Part shown: positions 47,116 to 58,029 of the stretch, one piece after another
Position numbering within the stretch: position 1 is the first letter of the stretch
How the letters are laid out: each line of letters starts with the position of its first letter
NCBI RefSeq assembly: GCF_016086655.4
Contig: NC_052141.2
Coordinates: 5,828,001 to 5,892,000 of the forward strand
Source of the DNA: Lepeophtheirus salmonis
Lineage: Eukaryota; Arthropoda; Copepoda; Siphonostomatoida; Caligidae
Length of the DNA: 64,000 nt
Reading direction: 5' to 3'
Made by a program: the position numbers and the translations under genes
Notes under the pieces: generated by a model
Databases searched by the model: none
What the model was told of the DNA's origin: nothing
The model's input: the letters and a program-made list of their open reading frames with translations, nothing else

Positions 47116-48404
47116 ATATTTATATAATTCAATGGTTTCAAAAAATATTTTGCAATTTTTTTCGCGAATTTTAGCTTGGCAGCATAAATTTTTTCATGTA
47201 TGTAAGTTGGTAAATTATTTAAAGGTTATAACACAGTTTTAAAAGAAATCATAATAATACAAAAAATCATAATTATCACCTCAGGGCCTAAACATTAATT
47301 AGAAATATTATTGACCAATTTTTTTGAAGCTCAAGGAGACTAGATAGGGAACGTTGAGTTTTAAATCAAAAAGTGACTGCCTGCCTTAAAAAACTTATTT
47401 GAATAGGGACATTTTCTAAATTTATGAAAAAATTAAAAAAGTAATGGACAAAATAAGAAATTGGTGAAAATTGTAGTTTCGTTTTTTTTTTCACGTGCAA
47501 AAAAAAAAAAAAAAAAAAAAAAGATTTCCAAGGAATATTGGATTCGTATAAATATCAATTTTGTAGATATTTGGCTCACGATTCATTTGCTTATAAATTT
47601 GACACCTAAAAATTGATGTTGAACTGAACCACTTATTTTATTAAAACCAATCATTTCAAATATTATAAGCTATTGCAAATAATGTATGGCCCTGTCACAA
47701 ATCGTACGATACAATTGAACTTATAATAAATGAATTTAATTGCAATCATAAAGAGTTGTCAAATTAAAATACACCTATACCCCAAGATAAATAGAATTAC
47801 AGGGTTATACCAAAACACGTGTACGATTGATGAATGACTTCCACCACGCTTTTTATTAATGAGGTCATAGAATATGATTGGTTGCGTGATTAATGAAACC
47901 CTTTCTGTATTGCCCAGCAGTCGGTATGATACATCAAATTAAAAAATATAGCAAGCCTGATTACATGATGGTCGAAGCGATGGTATACGAGCGAAAAAAA
48001 TGAGCAGGAGCGCGATGATTGATTTAAAAAACGAGCAAGTGCAGGCGTGCGCTCACGAAATTAGTAAAAGCGGAAAGGGGAGCTAGCTCAGTATTAATAG
48101 TCTGGTTCTAAGGCGAAATAGTTTAAGTTAAAAGTACGTGGCACCATCTATGACATCAAAATTATCGAAACGGAATCCACTAAGCCTAAATACAGCGTGA
48201 ATGACGGTTATAGTTTGAAGAATATACACCAGGGCTGCAGAGTCGTTGGATAAAATATCACGGACTTGGACTCTAACTACAGCTCCAGTATTTTGAATAT
48301 CACAGACAATGGCCTTTCCTAAATACAGAATGGTTGCTCGCGGCTAATATAAATAATGAAATGTCATGATAGCTAAGCTAAACTCCTTTCAAACATTAAT
48401 ACTA
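47116..48404. other. intergenic DNA with poly-A run
   Basis: A run of 24 A at 47499-47522 follows a T run. At 47980-48080 a patch of gagcg/gagca words recurs in a looser form at 12930-13010. A cagggctgcagagtcg motif is at about 48234. No gene is recognised. Confidence 0.4.
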
Positions 48405-49305
48405 GGTATGCACCTATGAAATAAGCCTTTCGGTGCTTAGGTCTCGCCAGTTATACATTATAAACCGGTCCAAAAATCCAAATGCTTATTTCGACATGTG
48501 TCAGTCATATTTAATTCATTGTTTGTGTAGTTTCATTCAAGAACGCACTTTTTTCGCACGTAAAAATGTTTAATTATGTGTCTACAAACGACAATGTGAC
48601 GATAACATTGATTTTTTTGTTACCAATTGAAGAAAAACGCTTCTAAAACCCATCAAATGCTTGTGAAAGCTTATAATTGGCATGCTCTAAGAAAAGCACA
48701 GTGCTTCAGGTGGTTTGAAAAATTCCAAAGTGGGGATTTTGACGTGAGAAATTAAGAGTGCGCCTGCCACCGAAGAAGTTTGAAGACGCAGAATTACAAG
48801 CATTGCTCGATGAAGATGATGGCCAAACGGAAGAACAGCTCGTAGAACAATTGGGTGTTGACCGTCAGATTGTTGGAACACGTTGAAAATGCCAAAATAT
48901 GAAGTCAGACAACACAAGGTAATTTTCCTTGATGACAATGCACCACCGTATCGATCTATGGCCATCCGCCAGCTTGTTGAATCGTACAACTGGGAACCTC
49001 TTGTTCATGCAGCTTAATCGCCAGATCTGGTACCTTCTGATTATCATTTGTTTGCATCGATGGGCCACGCACTCAATGATTAACGCTTCTATTCTCACGC
49101 TGAAACCAAAAATGGATCGATGGCTGGTTTGCAGCCAAAGACGAACATTTTTTTTTTTTTGGAAAGGCATTCATAAATTGCCTGGAAGATGGGAAAAATG
49201 TGTGACTAGCATAGGTACATAGCTTGAAAATTAAATTTGTAACCTTTTTTTTCACAATAAACGTTTAAAAATTTTATGAAAAGTATCATTTGATTGGTGC
49301 ATACC
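48405..49305 (+). mobile_element. mariner (DD34D) with both ends, internally deleted
   Basis: The tips are ggtatgcacc at 48405 and its exact reverse complement at 49296-49305, each flanked by TA. Frames read MLVKAYNWHALRKAQCFRWF and EKFQSGDFDVRN, then LLDEDDGQTEEQL- and LGVDRQIV-like sequence. After LEHVENAK the gene jumps to VRQHKVIFLDDNAPP with the second Asp and SPDLVPSDYHLF with the third. Thirty-four residues lie between them. FFWKGIHKLPGRWEKCV and a stop follow. The region with the first Asp is missing, and stops interrupt the rest. Termini and triad make this a classical mariner derivative. Confidence 0.85.
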
Positions 49306-49307
49306 TA

Positions 49308-50213
49308 AAGAGTGGCCCAAAATTTTTTCCTTTTGATAATGCTATAAAAAAAGACAGATGGATATTTTTCAATAATTTTTTATTTATTTGAAACCTTCAA
49401 CATTCGGGTTAATGATGGAACACCACTTCATTCATATGGCGGCCGTGCGTGGCCTTACAGTAGCCCATTCTGTCGACCCAATTTTTCAATACATTTTCGA
49501 TTGTGTGAGCTTCAATAGCGCAATGGCAACTCCAATTTCGTGTTTCAAATCGTTAATCGTCTATATGTAGATGGTTGGTGTAACATTTATCCTTGACGGT
49601 TTCCACAAAAAATAGTCCAACAGAGTCAAATCGCAGCTACAAGGTGGCCAGTTGACGTTGCCGTTTCGGCTTATGATGCGATTGTCGAAGACAGTGCGCA
49701 AATGATCCACTGTAATATTGGCTGTGTGGCACGTAGTGCCATCTTGTTGGAACTAAATGACGTTGATGTCTTGCTTTTCCATTTGGGGAAACAAAAAAAT
49801 CTTCCAATATGGCCCAATAACGCTCACCATTGACTGCAACGGCATCTCCTTGCTCGTTTTTCCGCTTTCGGCAACAGCAGCAATGTTTTCGATTGAGTGT
49901 ATTAGACGAACACGGGAACACGTTGTTTTATCCACTAACGAACCAGTTTCGTGCACACGCTTCACAAATGTATCCACAAACTGCCTGGAAGGTGCTTTAT
50001 TTCGACAGACGTAATTTTCTTGCTGTTTCGTTTGAAGACTCTCCATTTTGGAAGTAAGTCTTCGGTATTTCGCAATTTTCTTCGAGTGTAAATTATCCAT
50101 TTCGTAAACCGGATAACTTTTACAAAATATTAGACCCAATGAGAATGTTACTACAGCTGTCAAACGTCAAAAAAGGTGTAGTTTTAAATGCAACCGCTAG
50201 ATGGGCCACCAGT
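49308..50213 (-). mobile_element. DD41D (rosa-like) derivative, copy 2, internally deleted
   Basis: TA flanks 49306-49307 and 50214-50215. The tips share gtggccca. The minus strand shows TSKMESLQTKQQENYVCRNK, RQFVDTFVKRVHETGSLVDK and IHSIENIAAVAES. It then makes the same jump as copy 1 to GERYWAILEDFF and FPQMEKQDI. It continues with QDGTTCHT-like sequence carrying the second Asp and SCDLTLLDYFLW carrying the third. Sharing the deletion point with the copy at 38089 shows both descend from one deleted parent. Its left TA is also the right TA of the mariner at 48405-49305. Frame breaks occur around the second Asp. Confidence 0.82.
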
Positions 50214-50689
50214 TAGTAATATTGTGAGGGAGACTACGTTCATTTTTGATTTCTTTTTTAACAAACTCGCAATTCATTTTCCTTTAGTTATAAAGAATGA
50301 ACAATAAAAACACTATTATCTGATTTTGAATAACATTTTCAATGTCCACAACGTATGTTGACAATATCAGCCATTAGCAAAGTTAGATTGTTTTAGACAG
50401 ATAAAAAGATTCGAGTTATTTTGGTGTGCTCCACAATGTTCTACTATTGAGATAAAAAAATTGAAAGAAATAATCAATTTAAGGGACAATTCTATAAAAT
50501 CTTTATGAAAGGTTCTTTATTCTTTTAAAATAGTTATTTTTTACAAAATATTAAACTTTGAAGAATTAACAACCTTTGAAACGAATTTAAAGAATATTCC
50601 CTTAAATTGATTTTATTTTCAATTAAAAAAAGTCGTCTAACCTTTTTATCTGTCAAAATCAAATCACCATTGCAAAAGCTGTGGACATG

Positions 50690-50788
50690 TGTACCAACAT
50701 AATACGAACATATAAATTTAATCCATATAATTGCACTTGAAGTAGCCAAAATGGATTTATGGTTGAAAGGAGCCATATCGGGCAGATA
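50690..50788 (+). repeat. family R repeat, interrupted by a mariner
   Basis: Words aattgcacttgaagtagcc, aaaatggatttatggttgaa and aggagccatatcgggcag match the centre of the R repeat. The copy stops exactly where the mariner end begins (TA at 50789-50790), so the mariner landed in a pre-existing R repeat. Confidence 0.65.
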
Positions 50789-50790
50789 TA

Positions 50791-51262
50791 CGATGGTCGT
50801 TGGAAAAGTCATTGCAAAGTCTGAGAAATGGCCTTAATGGCACGCATCGAAGTTATATTTGGTTAGTAACGTCCCGTGGAAAAATAAAAACTAACTTTCA
50901 GCCAGATAGGTCTATTTATTTATGTGTGGCATTCGTTTGATCGAGGAAACCGAGTTATTTACAAAAAATGGACAAAAAGAATTTCATGTGTAGATTAAAC
51001 ATTATTTTGAAAGGAAAACACCTCAAGGGACGAAAAAAGTTTGATATACATCAAAAGACTTTGATTAGAACAGTTTATTAGTGGTTTCAAAATTTTCAGA
51101 GTGGCCCTATGGGCACAAGTGACGCTGAACGTTCGGAATTCATTGTTGAGGTTACTACTCCAGAAATCATTGATAAAGTCCATGATATGGTGATGGATGA
51201 CATAAGCTTGAATGTTCATGAGATTCCTAGTACTCTGGGCATTTCGAGGTGGAATGTTTGTA
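50791..51262 (+). mobile_element. mariner (DD34D lineage) 5' half remnant
   Basis: The left tip cgatggtcgttggaaaag after TA matches that at 889. The transposase start lies near 50967 (MDKKNFMCRLNIILKGKHLK). It is followed by LIRTVY-WFQNFQSGPMGTSD, AERSEFIVEVTTPEIIDKVH, MVMDDISLNVHEI and LGISRWNV. These are the two helix-turn-helix regions of mariner. The catalytic domain is absent. Similarity ends at about 51255, and an R repeat follows directly. Confidence 0.8.
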
Positions 51263-51600
51263 ATCTGTCAAAATAAAAGCAACCTATAATGATATTTCTT
51301 AAAATTGAGTATGGATTAAATTTGTATTCCTCGACAAATATTCATCATTTCTATCAACAAATTATTCCTAATATCCCTTTAATTATACCACAAAGAGATT
51401 AAAAAAAAGAAAAAGTCATATCAAGGCCATAAAAAGGTTCCAAAATGAAGTAAAGGCTCTAAATTATCCTAAAAATATTTTTTGTGTATCTTAACTCATC
51501 CCAGTAATATGAATAATGAACTTATAATTCAATACTCTAATATGTTGATAAAATATTGGATTTAAATATGTAGAGGATATTCTTTAAAATATATCGATAC
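51262..51600 (+). repeat. family R repeat, first of a head-to-tail pair
   Basis: Begins tcaaaataaaagcaacctat and carries ttcatcatttctatcaacaa, attataccacaaa, cttaactcatcccagtaata and ataaaatattggattt. The next copy starts with almost the same words (gtcaacacaaaagcaacct) at about 51608. Confidence 0.75.
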
Positions 51601-51960
51601 ATGTAGTCCGTCAACACAAAAGCAACCTAGGATGATTTTCTCGAAAATTGAACGTGGACTTCAATTGTACTCTGACTCAAATATTCGTTCATTTCTATCA
51701 ATAAATAATCATTATAAGCCTATCCGTATGCCACAAATTGTACTTAAAGAGGCAAAATGTATCATCAGAATAATAAAATGAAAAAATTATACATTTATTC
51801 GTGGAGAGCGGTCATATTGGGGCCCTTTATTCGTCCTTTAAATCAAATATAGGTGATAAATCAAGTTCAAATTCTTAATTATCATACATCAACCAAGTAA
51901 TTTGAATAATAAGCCTATAATTGAATAAAATATGTCTATAAAATATTGGAGTAATAACGA
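51601..51960 (+). repeat. family R repeat, second of the pair
   Basis: Carries gtccgtcaacacaaaagc, gattttctcgaaaattgaac, ttcatttctatcaataaata, cacaaattgtacttaaagag, agcggtcatattgggg and gcctataattgaataaaat. It shows the fullest consensus of the family in this window. Confidence 0.75.
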
Positions 51961-52769
51961 AGATATTCCTTTACAATTAAGTTGGGATGCAAATTGCACA
52001 TCAGTAGCCCAATGGCCACTATAAAATAATGAAAAATGGAGAGATTTTATGGTGAAAAGCCCGAGAACTACCGTAAGTTATTACACATGATAATTAGTAC
52101 GAAACACAGAGACAGACGAATTTACTTCACCAATACGAATTATATTCACTTGTATATAATAAAATCCATCTCTCTATTAACATCACATTTGCACATAATA
52201 ATTGCTGTTATTCAGCCAAAAAAATAAATAACCATCTGTGATTGAAAGACTAGCGTATATTATATCATTCACACAATATATCCAACCATACTTTTTTTAA
52301 TAATAAATAATTCAATGTACGTATGTTCGGCCCTCTATCAGAAGAACGTAATTATTAATAAAAGTATGAGAATTGGGAATGGAACAATTTTGCAAAATAA
52401 TAATTCATGGCATGGTATGAGTAATTGTTGGGTATTAACATGCAAATGGGCTGTGTAGGTATGTACATATGTCTGTGTGGGAAAGAAAGAGGTTCTTTAA
52501 TCCATTTGGAGCAGGTTTAATATAAATATAAATTTTTCGAGGGGATTTTGAGCTAGTACTCATTTGAGTAAATTCAAATATCCCCAGTGTTGCATACTAT
52601 ATTTATTTATAGCAAGAATTTAAAAATAAAAGAAACATATATGAAAATAAATGAACATGGTAACCCTGATCATTGGAGGAATGTTTGGAAGGAGAGCAGT
52701 TTAGCTGTCATGGCGTTTTATTAGAGCAGATGCAAACTGCTGTGGGAGAAAGGAAATACACGTATATCG
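51961..52769. other. intergenic DNA, no gene seen
   Basis: Only short ORFs of A/T-rich codons occur. No inverted ends or coding similarity is recognised. Confidence 0.4.
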
Positions 52770-53200
52770 ACAAACGAATCTCCAGAAAAATTTATACAAA
52801 CTTTATTAAATCTACAAATTCATTATTTCATTTCAAATCCATTTTTATACAACTGACAAAAAGGAAGACGAAACTCCAATTGTCACCAATTTCTTATTTT
52901 GACCACAACTTAATTGATTTTGAATACATCTATACAACGTTCTGTTTCGTATAGTTGTTTATTGAGATGTCAGTGCCTAATGGATTTATAATTCAACCCC
53001 CTATACAGTATTCTTAAGCTCCATTTTGTGTGTTTTACTGTAGAATAAGTCCCCTTTATATCACTCTACAAAAAATGTACACCCCGTCGTAGCTTGACCA
53101 GGTTAAAAAAACAACAACACTGATGTAAAGTTTCAGCCTACCATGCCCAAAGGTATGGGCACCCATAACAGACACACAAACTCTATTATGTATATTTTAC
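52770..53200 (+). repeat. diverged direct repeat, copy 1
   Basis: Words aaacgaatctccagaa, caaactttattaaatctaca, gaataagtcccctttatat, cttgaccaggttaa and tgggcacccataacaga occur here. They recur in the same order at 54055-54400. It extends over a 93-codon ORF that is therefore repeat-derived. Confidence 0.6.
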
Positions 53201-54054
53201 TAGCAATGGGTTACCCGATCCGGCACCGGAGAGAGCAGGAAATCACATTGATCAAAATAATTGGAAAAAATTGGAAAACTATTCAGAAAATATCTTTATT
53301 CCCTAATAATTATAATTTGAATGTTTCGTTGTTGTGTAAAAGATCCTAATAATTTCAATTCTACAACTATGATAATAACGATGGAACGGTAAATTGACTA
53401 TATGTTGTACAGCATATACTATTACTAATGACGCTATATCATCAATCCGATTAAGTAAGGTAATCCAGGAAGTCTCATCACCTCCAGTCCCAAATACTCT
53501 TACTATTGACAATTTTAACCTTAATTAGTAGTAGTAGTATTAATTCAATTAAAAAATTGTGTTATAAACTTCAAATAAGCTTACCAGCATATATGTATTA
53601 AAAAAATGCTTGGATGAGAAGTCATTTTTTATTTTTGTTCAAAAAAATTGCCAAATCAGAATTTGCAAATAATTTTGTGCATTAATTTTGCTAAAAATTA
53701 GTTAATAACATTTATTGGCATTGTACAAGGAACCCAAATCTACTACTATTTTTTTCGTCCTAGCAAAAAAGAAAAAAGTTATGGCGAATAATATAGTTGA
53801 AAAAACAATTCTCGATGACTCCTTCATTTTTGAAAATATCAACAAAATTATTTTATAAAATGTTTCACAAATTGGAAGTATTATTAAATGTAATGTAAAA
53901 ACTGAAAAAATCTTGTCCTTAATACATCGTTTTGTGGCATTTCTTTTAAAAAATGACGTAAGATGAAAAAAAAATACAAAAAAAAAAAAGAAAAATTATT
54001 GCGAAAATGACCGATATTTCAGTCAAACATCAATTTCTATATCTCAACTTTATG

Positions 54055-54400
54055 TGCAAACGAATTTCTCGACCAATTTCAACAAACTTTATTTTATCTA
54101 CAAATCCAATATTCCAAAAGATAACTTTTTTATTAACCTGAAAAAAAAAAAAAAAAAAAAAAAATTCTTCACATCACTTTTTTGATTTTGAACAAATTAA
54201 GAAAAAAATCTTATTCACCCCCCGACCCCTTCTAGTCTCCTTGAGCTCCAAAAAGCAATTTTTCTGTTTTTGGTATAGAATAAGTCCCCGTTATATGATC
54301 CTCACCTGAAAAATCCTCTTAACCTGGCCAGGTTATACAGAAGACCCATTTAAAGCCCAATAGTGTGGGCACCCATAAAAGAAACACGTACATACCAATT
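54055..54400 (+). repeat. diverged direct repeat, copy 2
   Basis: Has caaacgaatttctcgacc, caaactttattttatctaca, gaataagtccccgttatat, cctggccaggtta and tgggcacccataaaaga. It includes a run of 24 A at 54141-54164. No coding content is supported. Confidence 0.6.
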
Positions 54401-54879
54401 GTATTATATACAGATAATAATAAAGAAAAACATAAATGCACATTTTTTCCTTATCAATTTTCTTGCTAAGGTTTTGACAAGATATAATTACATATTATAT
54501 TCTTAGACCCTCATAGAATAAAATAAAAAATTCTTTACAAAGTGACCCTATGGTAGTTATTTATACATTTGTACGTTATAAATTACCTGATCTATAGTTG
54601 TTATTTTTATTCGTTGTTTTCTTCATTTTGGTATGTTAAATGCCCTTCACTGATGTAATTTGAGTATTTATTATTACAAAAGGAAGAAAATGTTAATAAG
54701 AGTATTAGCAGCAATTGGGTTTGCTCCATCCCTAAACAATATCATTGCTGATGCTATTTCAGACCTAAGCAAATTGTAGCAACACAATTACATCTTTTAT
54801 GAAGCCATTATTACTTACAATCAATGTTGGATTATTATTGGATATTTATGTTAGTAAGCAAATCAAAAAATCCAAATAT

Positions 54880-55460
54880 TTGTAGGTTAATTTGATTTTT
54901 CAAATTTTCTGTCAAAAATAAATTAAATTTACTGTGAATATCAATTGATTTTTGTAAATTTTTATCCCCGAAATTTAATATAAAATTTTATTTTTAATAT
55001 TCGAAGTTAAATTTTGAGAATTTTTGGTTTAGGACAGCTGTGAATTGTCGAATTTACCTCCCAATAAAATTTAATTTTTTTAAGAATAGCTATGAATTAT
55101 TGATTTTTTTGAGAATTGCTATGGGACTTTATTTATTTCCCCCAAAAAAAAAAAAAACATTTTTTTTGGGAGAATTACTTTGAAATTATATTTTATTTTC
55201 CCCAAAATTTTGAAATTTTTTTCGAAAAAATTTAATTTTGGAGAATAACTATGGATTTTTAAATTTTATTTGTAAAAAAATGTAATTTTTAGAGAATAAA
55301 TATGAATTTTGTAAAAAAAATTAGGAAAAAATTTAATTATTTCTGAATAATTGTTGATTATTAATTATTTTTCGAAAAAAAATAATTGTTGAAATTTTTA
55401 TCCTTAACAATTATTTTTTAAAAAATTAACATTAATTTTTTTTTTTTTTTTGAAAAATTA
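54880..55460. repeat. AT-rich degenerate array
   Basis: Units like gaatttttttcgaaaaaa and gagaataactatggattttt repeat irregularly, as in the arrays at 6830 and 39955. It ends in ctccccctcctttaa, similar to the G/C-rich border seen in the hAT-like family. Confidence 0.6.
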
Positions 55461-55579
55461 AGCTCCCCCTCCTTTAAAAAGTAATCTGGCTTACAGACCT
55501 TATTAAGTTATTAATATGCAATTGATTAGCTTTCAACTGCTGTATTATTGGTTTCGATATGTCAACAAACAACGACAAT

Positions 55580-56045
55580 AGAGGTAACAGACTACAAATC
55601 TTCTCCTCGCCTTACATTCTTTAAAGGAAGTCGTGTACGTTGTAAATTGATCTGTTGAGCTTGTTTTTAAGGTCAGTAGGCCCATTAACAGCAGTGAGAG
55701 CCTTTCCAAGAAGACATGGAGTGGAGATACAACGAGATTGTCACTGAAAACTTCTTGATCGGCGTGGTCTTTTAAATTGAAGCCAATGAGTACCAGGAGG
55801 CGATGAAGGAGGTTGTAAAACTCTGGTTGAATGCCAACTACCTTAAGGGGGATCACTGTTTAGAACAAGACTCAACACCTAGCCAGAAGACCATAACAAC
55901 TCAAGCTTAGTGGAAAGACATCCTAACCAATTTCCGGCAACAAACTTTAGACCCCCTCATCATCGGACAACACGCCACTGGACCATGAAATATGGGGCTT
56001 TGTGGAGAACAAGGTCTGTAAATCCTCCACTGCAATATTGGTTAT
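55580..56045 (+). mobile_element. internally deleted DD37D-like transposon, family B copy 1
   Basis: In mixed frames: LKEVVYVVN-SVELVFKVSR (DNA-binding helices), then a jump to EVVKLWLNANYLKGDHCLEQ with DSTPSQKTITT around the second Asp. Then follow GP-NMGLCGEQG-like remains of DYGVWG-VE after the third Asp position. Several stops are present. Its order and wording match the copy that begins at 56098, in the same orientation. Confidence 0.68.
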
Positions 56046-56097
56046 CCAAAAAAAAAAAATGATTAGAAATTTATCAGCATTAAATACGCTATATTAG

Positions 56098-56690
56098 TTG
56101 CAGAACATGTCAATAGAGGGGAAAAGCAAATGGATAGCGGATCTTATCACCTCACATCACTCTCTAGAGAAGGTCGTAGACATTATGAATTGCTCTGTTG
56201 AGCTAGGTCGTAAGGTCAAGAAGCTCATTAACAGTGGCGAGAACTTCCCCCTAGAAGACAGGAAGTTTAGGACACAGCAAGATTGTCACTCAAGACTTTT
56301 TGACAGGTGTGGCCTTTGAAATTGAACTACAAAGAGTGCCTAGAGGGGATGAAAGAGGTTGAAAAGCCTTCATTGGATGACGAAAACCCAGAGGGTGATT
56401 AATATTGGGTACCTTATTTAGCAAATGATATTAGGTAACAACTCAAACTTTGTGCAATGAAAACCTCACCAAATTCTGCCCTCCAAACTTGTGGGTACTG
56501 GACTGATCGCCACTGGCCTATGGAATATGGGGTTGGTGGAGAACTAGGCCTCCAAAGTCCCCACTCCAATGTCGATTCCCTGAAGGCCTCTGTTGAGAAG
56601 GAGTGGGCTGATATATACAATGACTACGGCATCAAAGTATAAAAGGCCTTCAGGCCCAGACTGGAGGGCATGGTAGCCGCAGAAGAATAA
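56098..56690 (+). mobile_element. internally deleted DD37D-like transposon, family B copy 2
   Basis: The first frame reads GKSKWIADLITSHHSLEKVV, DIMNCSVELGRKVKKLINSG and TQQDCHSRLFD, a first helix-turn-helix and linker. After a frame change and decay in the middle, the tail is well kept: MEYGVGGELGLQSPHSNVDS, LKASVEKEWADIYNDYGIKV, then KAFRPRLEGMVAAEE after one stop. That tail is the C-terminal signature of the superfamily. The first Asp is absent and the second cannot be placed. It is dead. Confidence 0.72.
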
Positions 56691-56934
56691 TATTTTGAGA
56701 AATAGGTAATTGTTATTATTAAGCGGTAATATCATAATAAAAAAATACTTCTGATAATATGTACATGTTGTTTGTGATGAAGTAGATTTAAATCTTAGAT
56801 TCAAAAACGGTACAATTTGCTTACATACGCTGTATGAGATACAATCAGTCATTTGATCCTTAGAACTGTATTTTTTAAAAGTATTGTTTGAACTCCCTTT
56901 GTATTACTCAAAGCCATGATAATTGAAAGCAAAA

Positions 56935-57130
56935 TATCTAGTAGAAAGTAGAGGATCTCACGATAAAAAGAATTAGAAACTCATGGAATTTCAGGTTGAA
57001 AGGTATCATATCAGCGACAATACAAGTCTCTTAAACTATATCAAAATTGTAAGCTTAATCTAAAATTAAATTGCATTTTGAATAATCCCAGTAATTTGAA
57101 CACTACACCAATAATTGACCCTCAATATTT
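56935..57130 (+). repeat. family R repeat, decayed
   Basis: Words aggttgaaaggtatcatatc, aatacaagtctcttaaacta, tgaataatcccagtaatttg and caataattgaccctcaa place it in the R family. It starts about 240 bases after the family B element. Confidence 0.55.
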
Positions 57131-57445
57131 ATTTCTAAAATATATATTTTTTATTTTTTTGGAAGTCTATATAATTTTAATAGAATGGTTCTGGTTAAAA
57201 TACCTTTTACACGTCATGACATATAAGAGTTGAACTATAAAAACAAACAAACAAGACGTCAAGTTAGATATACTAAGTAGTTAGCAAAGCCATCTGTTTT
57301 CACGACAGGAAGGCAAAGCCTTCAGACCAATAATCATTGAAGTTTTTGACGAGTATCATTTTAAACAAAACATAAGATTTCTTCACATTAGTTTTGAATA
57401 CAAAAATGAACTCGCCAATGAATTTAATCTTCCTTGATCTATGAG

Positions 57446-57787
57446 TTAAGGCACGAATTTTACAACTCTCAGTCTTTTTTCCACTTTGAAGAGTTCCTTG
57501 TCAAATTTCACCCATTCTCCATCCAAATGACCTTTTTTAGTAGTCAGCATGAGTTTAATCAAAATACATTTAAAACCATCATGTGCATGCGACTCAATTC
57601 TAATCGTATATATTTTTGAGTTCAGGGGATCCATAACTACGGATATATTGTAGGGGTTATATGTTGTACGATCTGATATTGTTCCAAAGTGCCCTGGATT
57701 TATCAAGCAGACAGAGGGCGATCCAGAAGATAAGGATGAACTCCCTTGGACAAGGAGAAATAGACACATGGAAAATATAATTTTCAC
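57446..57787 (-). CDS. candidate exon of a secreted Reeler-domain protein
   Basis: This is the best candidate for host coding sequence in the window. The 113-codon frame begins with a leader-like stretch (KIIFSMCLFLLVQGSSS) and then SPSVCLINPGHFG, NPYNISVVMDPLNSKIYTIR and FKCILIKLML. This matches the layout of Reeler domains (Cys, PGHG, SPY-I-V, then F-GFLLQAR) as in arthropod Hdd11-like defence proteins. The frame's first codon is GTG; an ATG six codons on could start a shorter leader, or the true start may be in an upstream exon, since cag precedes the GTG. It stops about 25 residues short of a full domain. A further exon at lower coordinates would be needed; I could not identify one. It could also be a pseudogene. 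Confidence 0.45.
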   Translation of the reverse strand: MKIIFSMCLFLLVQGSSSLSSGSPSVCLINPGHFGTISDRTTYNPYNISVVMDPLNSKIYTIRIESHAHDGFKCILIKLMLTTKKGHLDGEWVKFDKELFKVEKRLRVVKFVP

Positions 57788-58029
57788 CTGGACTCATCTT
57801 TTTCTCTAAAAATAGATAATTCCCCTTGGATGATCGTTATATCAAAAAAAGGAATGATATTTTGAAGTTACTCTCACGTGGCATGTTCCCTATGGGCATA
57901 TCCTAGGGGCTCAGGTGTAGCCGTACCACTGTTTATCATTGGGAGTCTCACTGTTGAGAGTAATCTGTAGACCATTTTGCTTACAACAGCTGGATAAGTC
58001 AGTCTACCTCACTTGTGTTCCACAATTTT

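Noticed and set aside
48687..49170. Two ~100-codon minus-strand ORFs
   Set aside because: They are antisense to the mariner remnant at 48405-49305.
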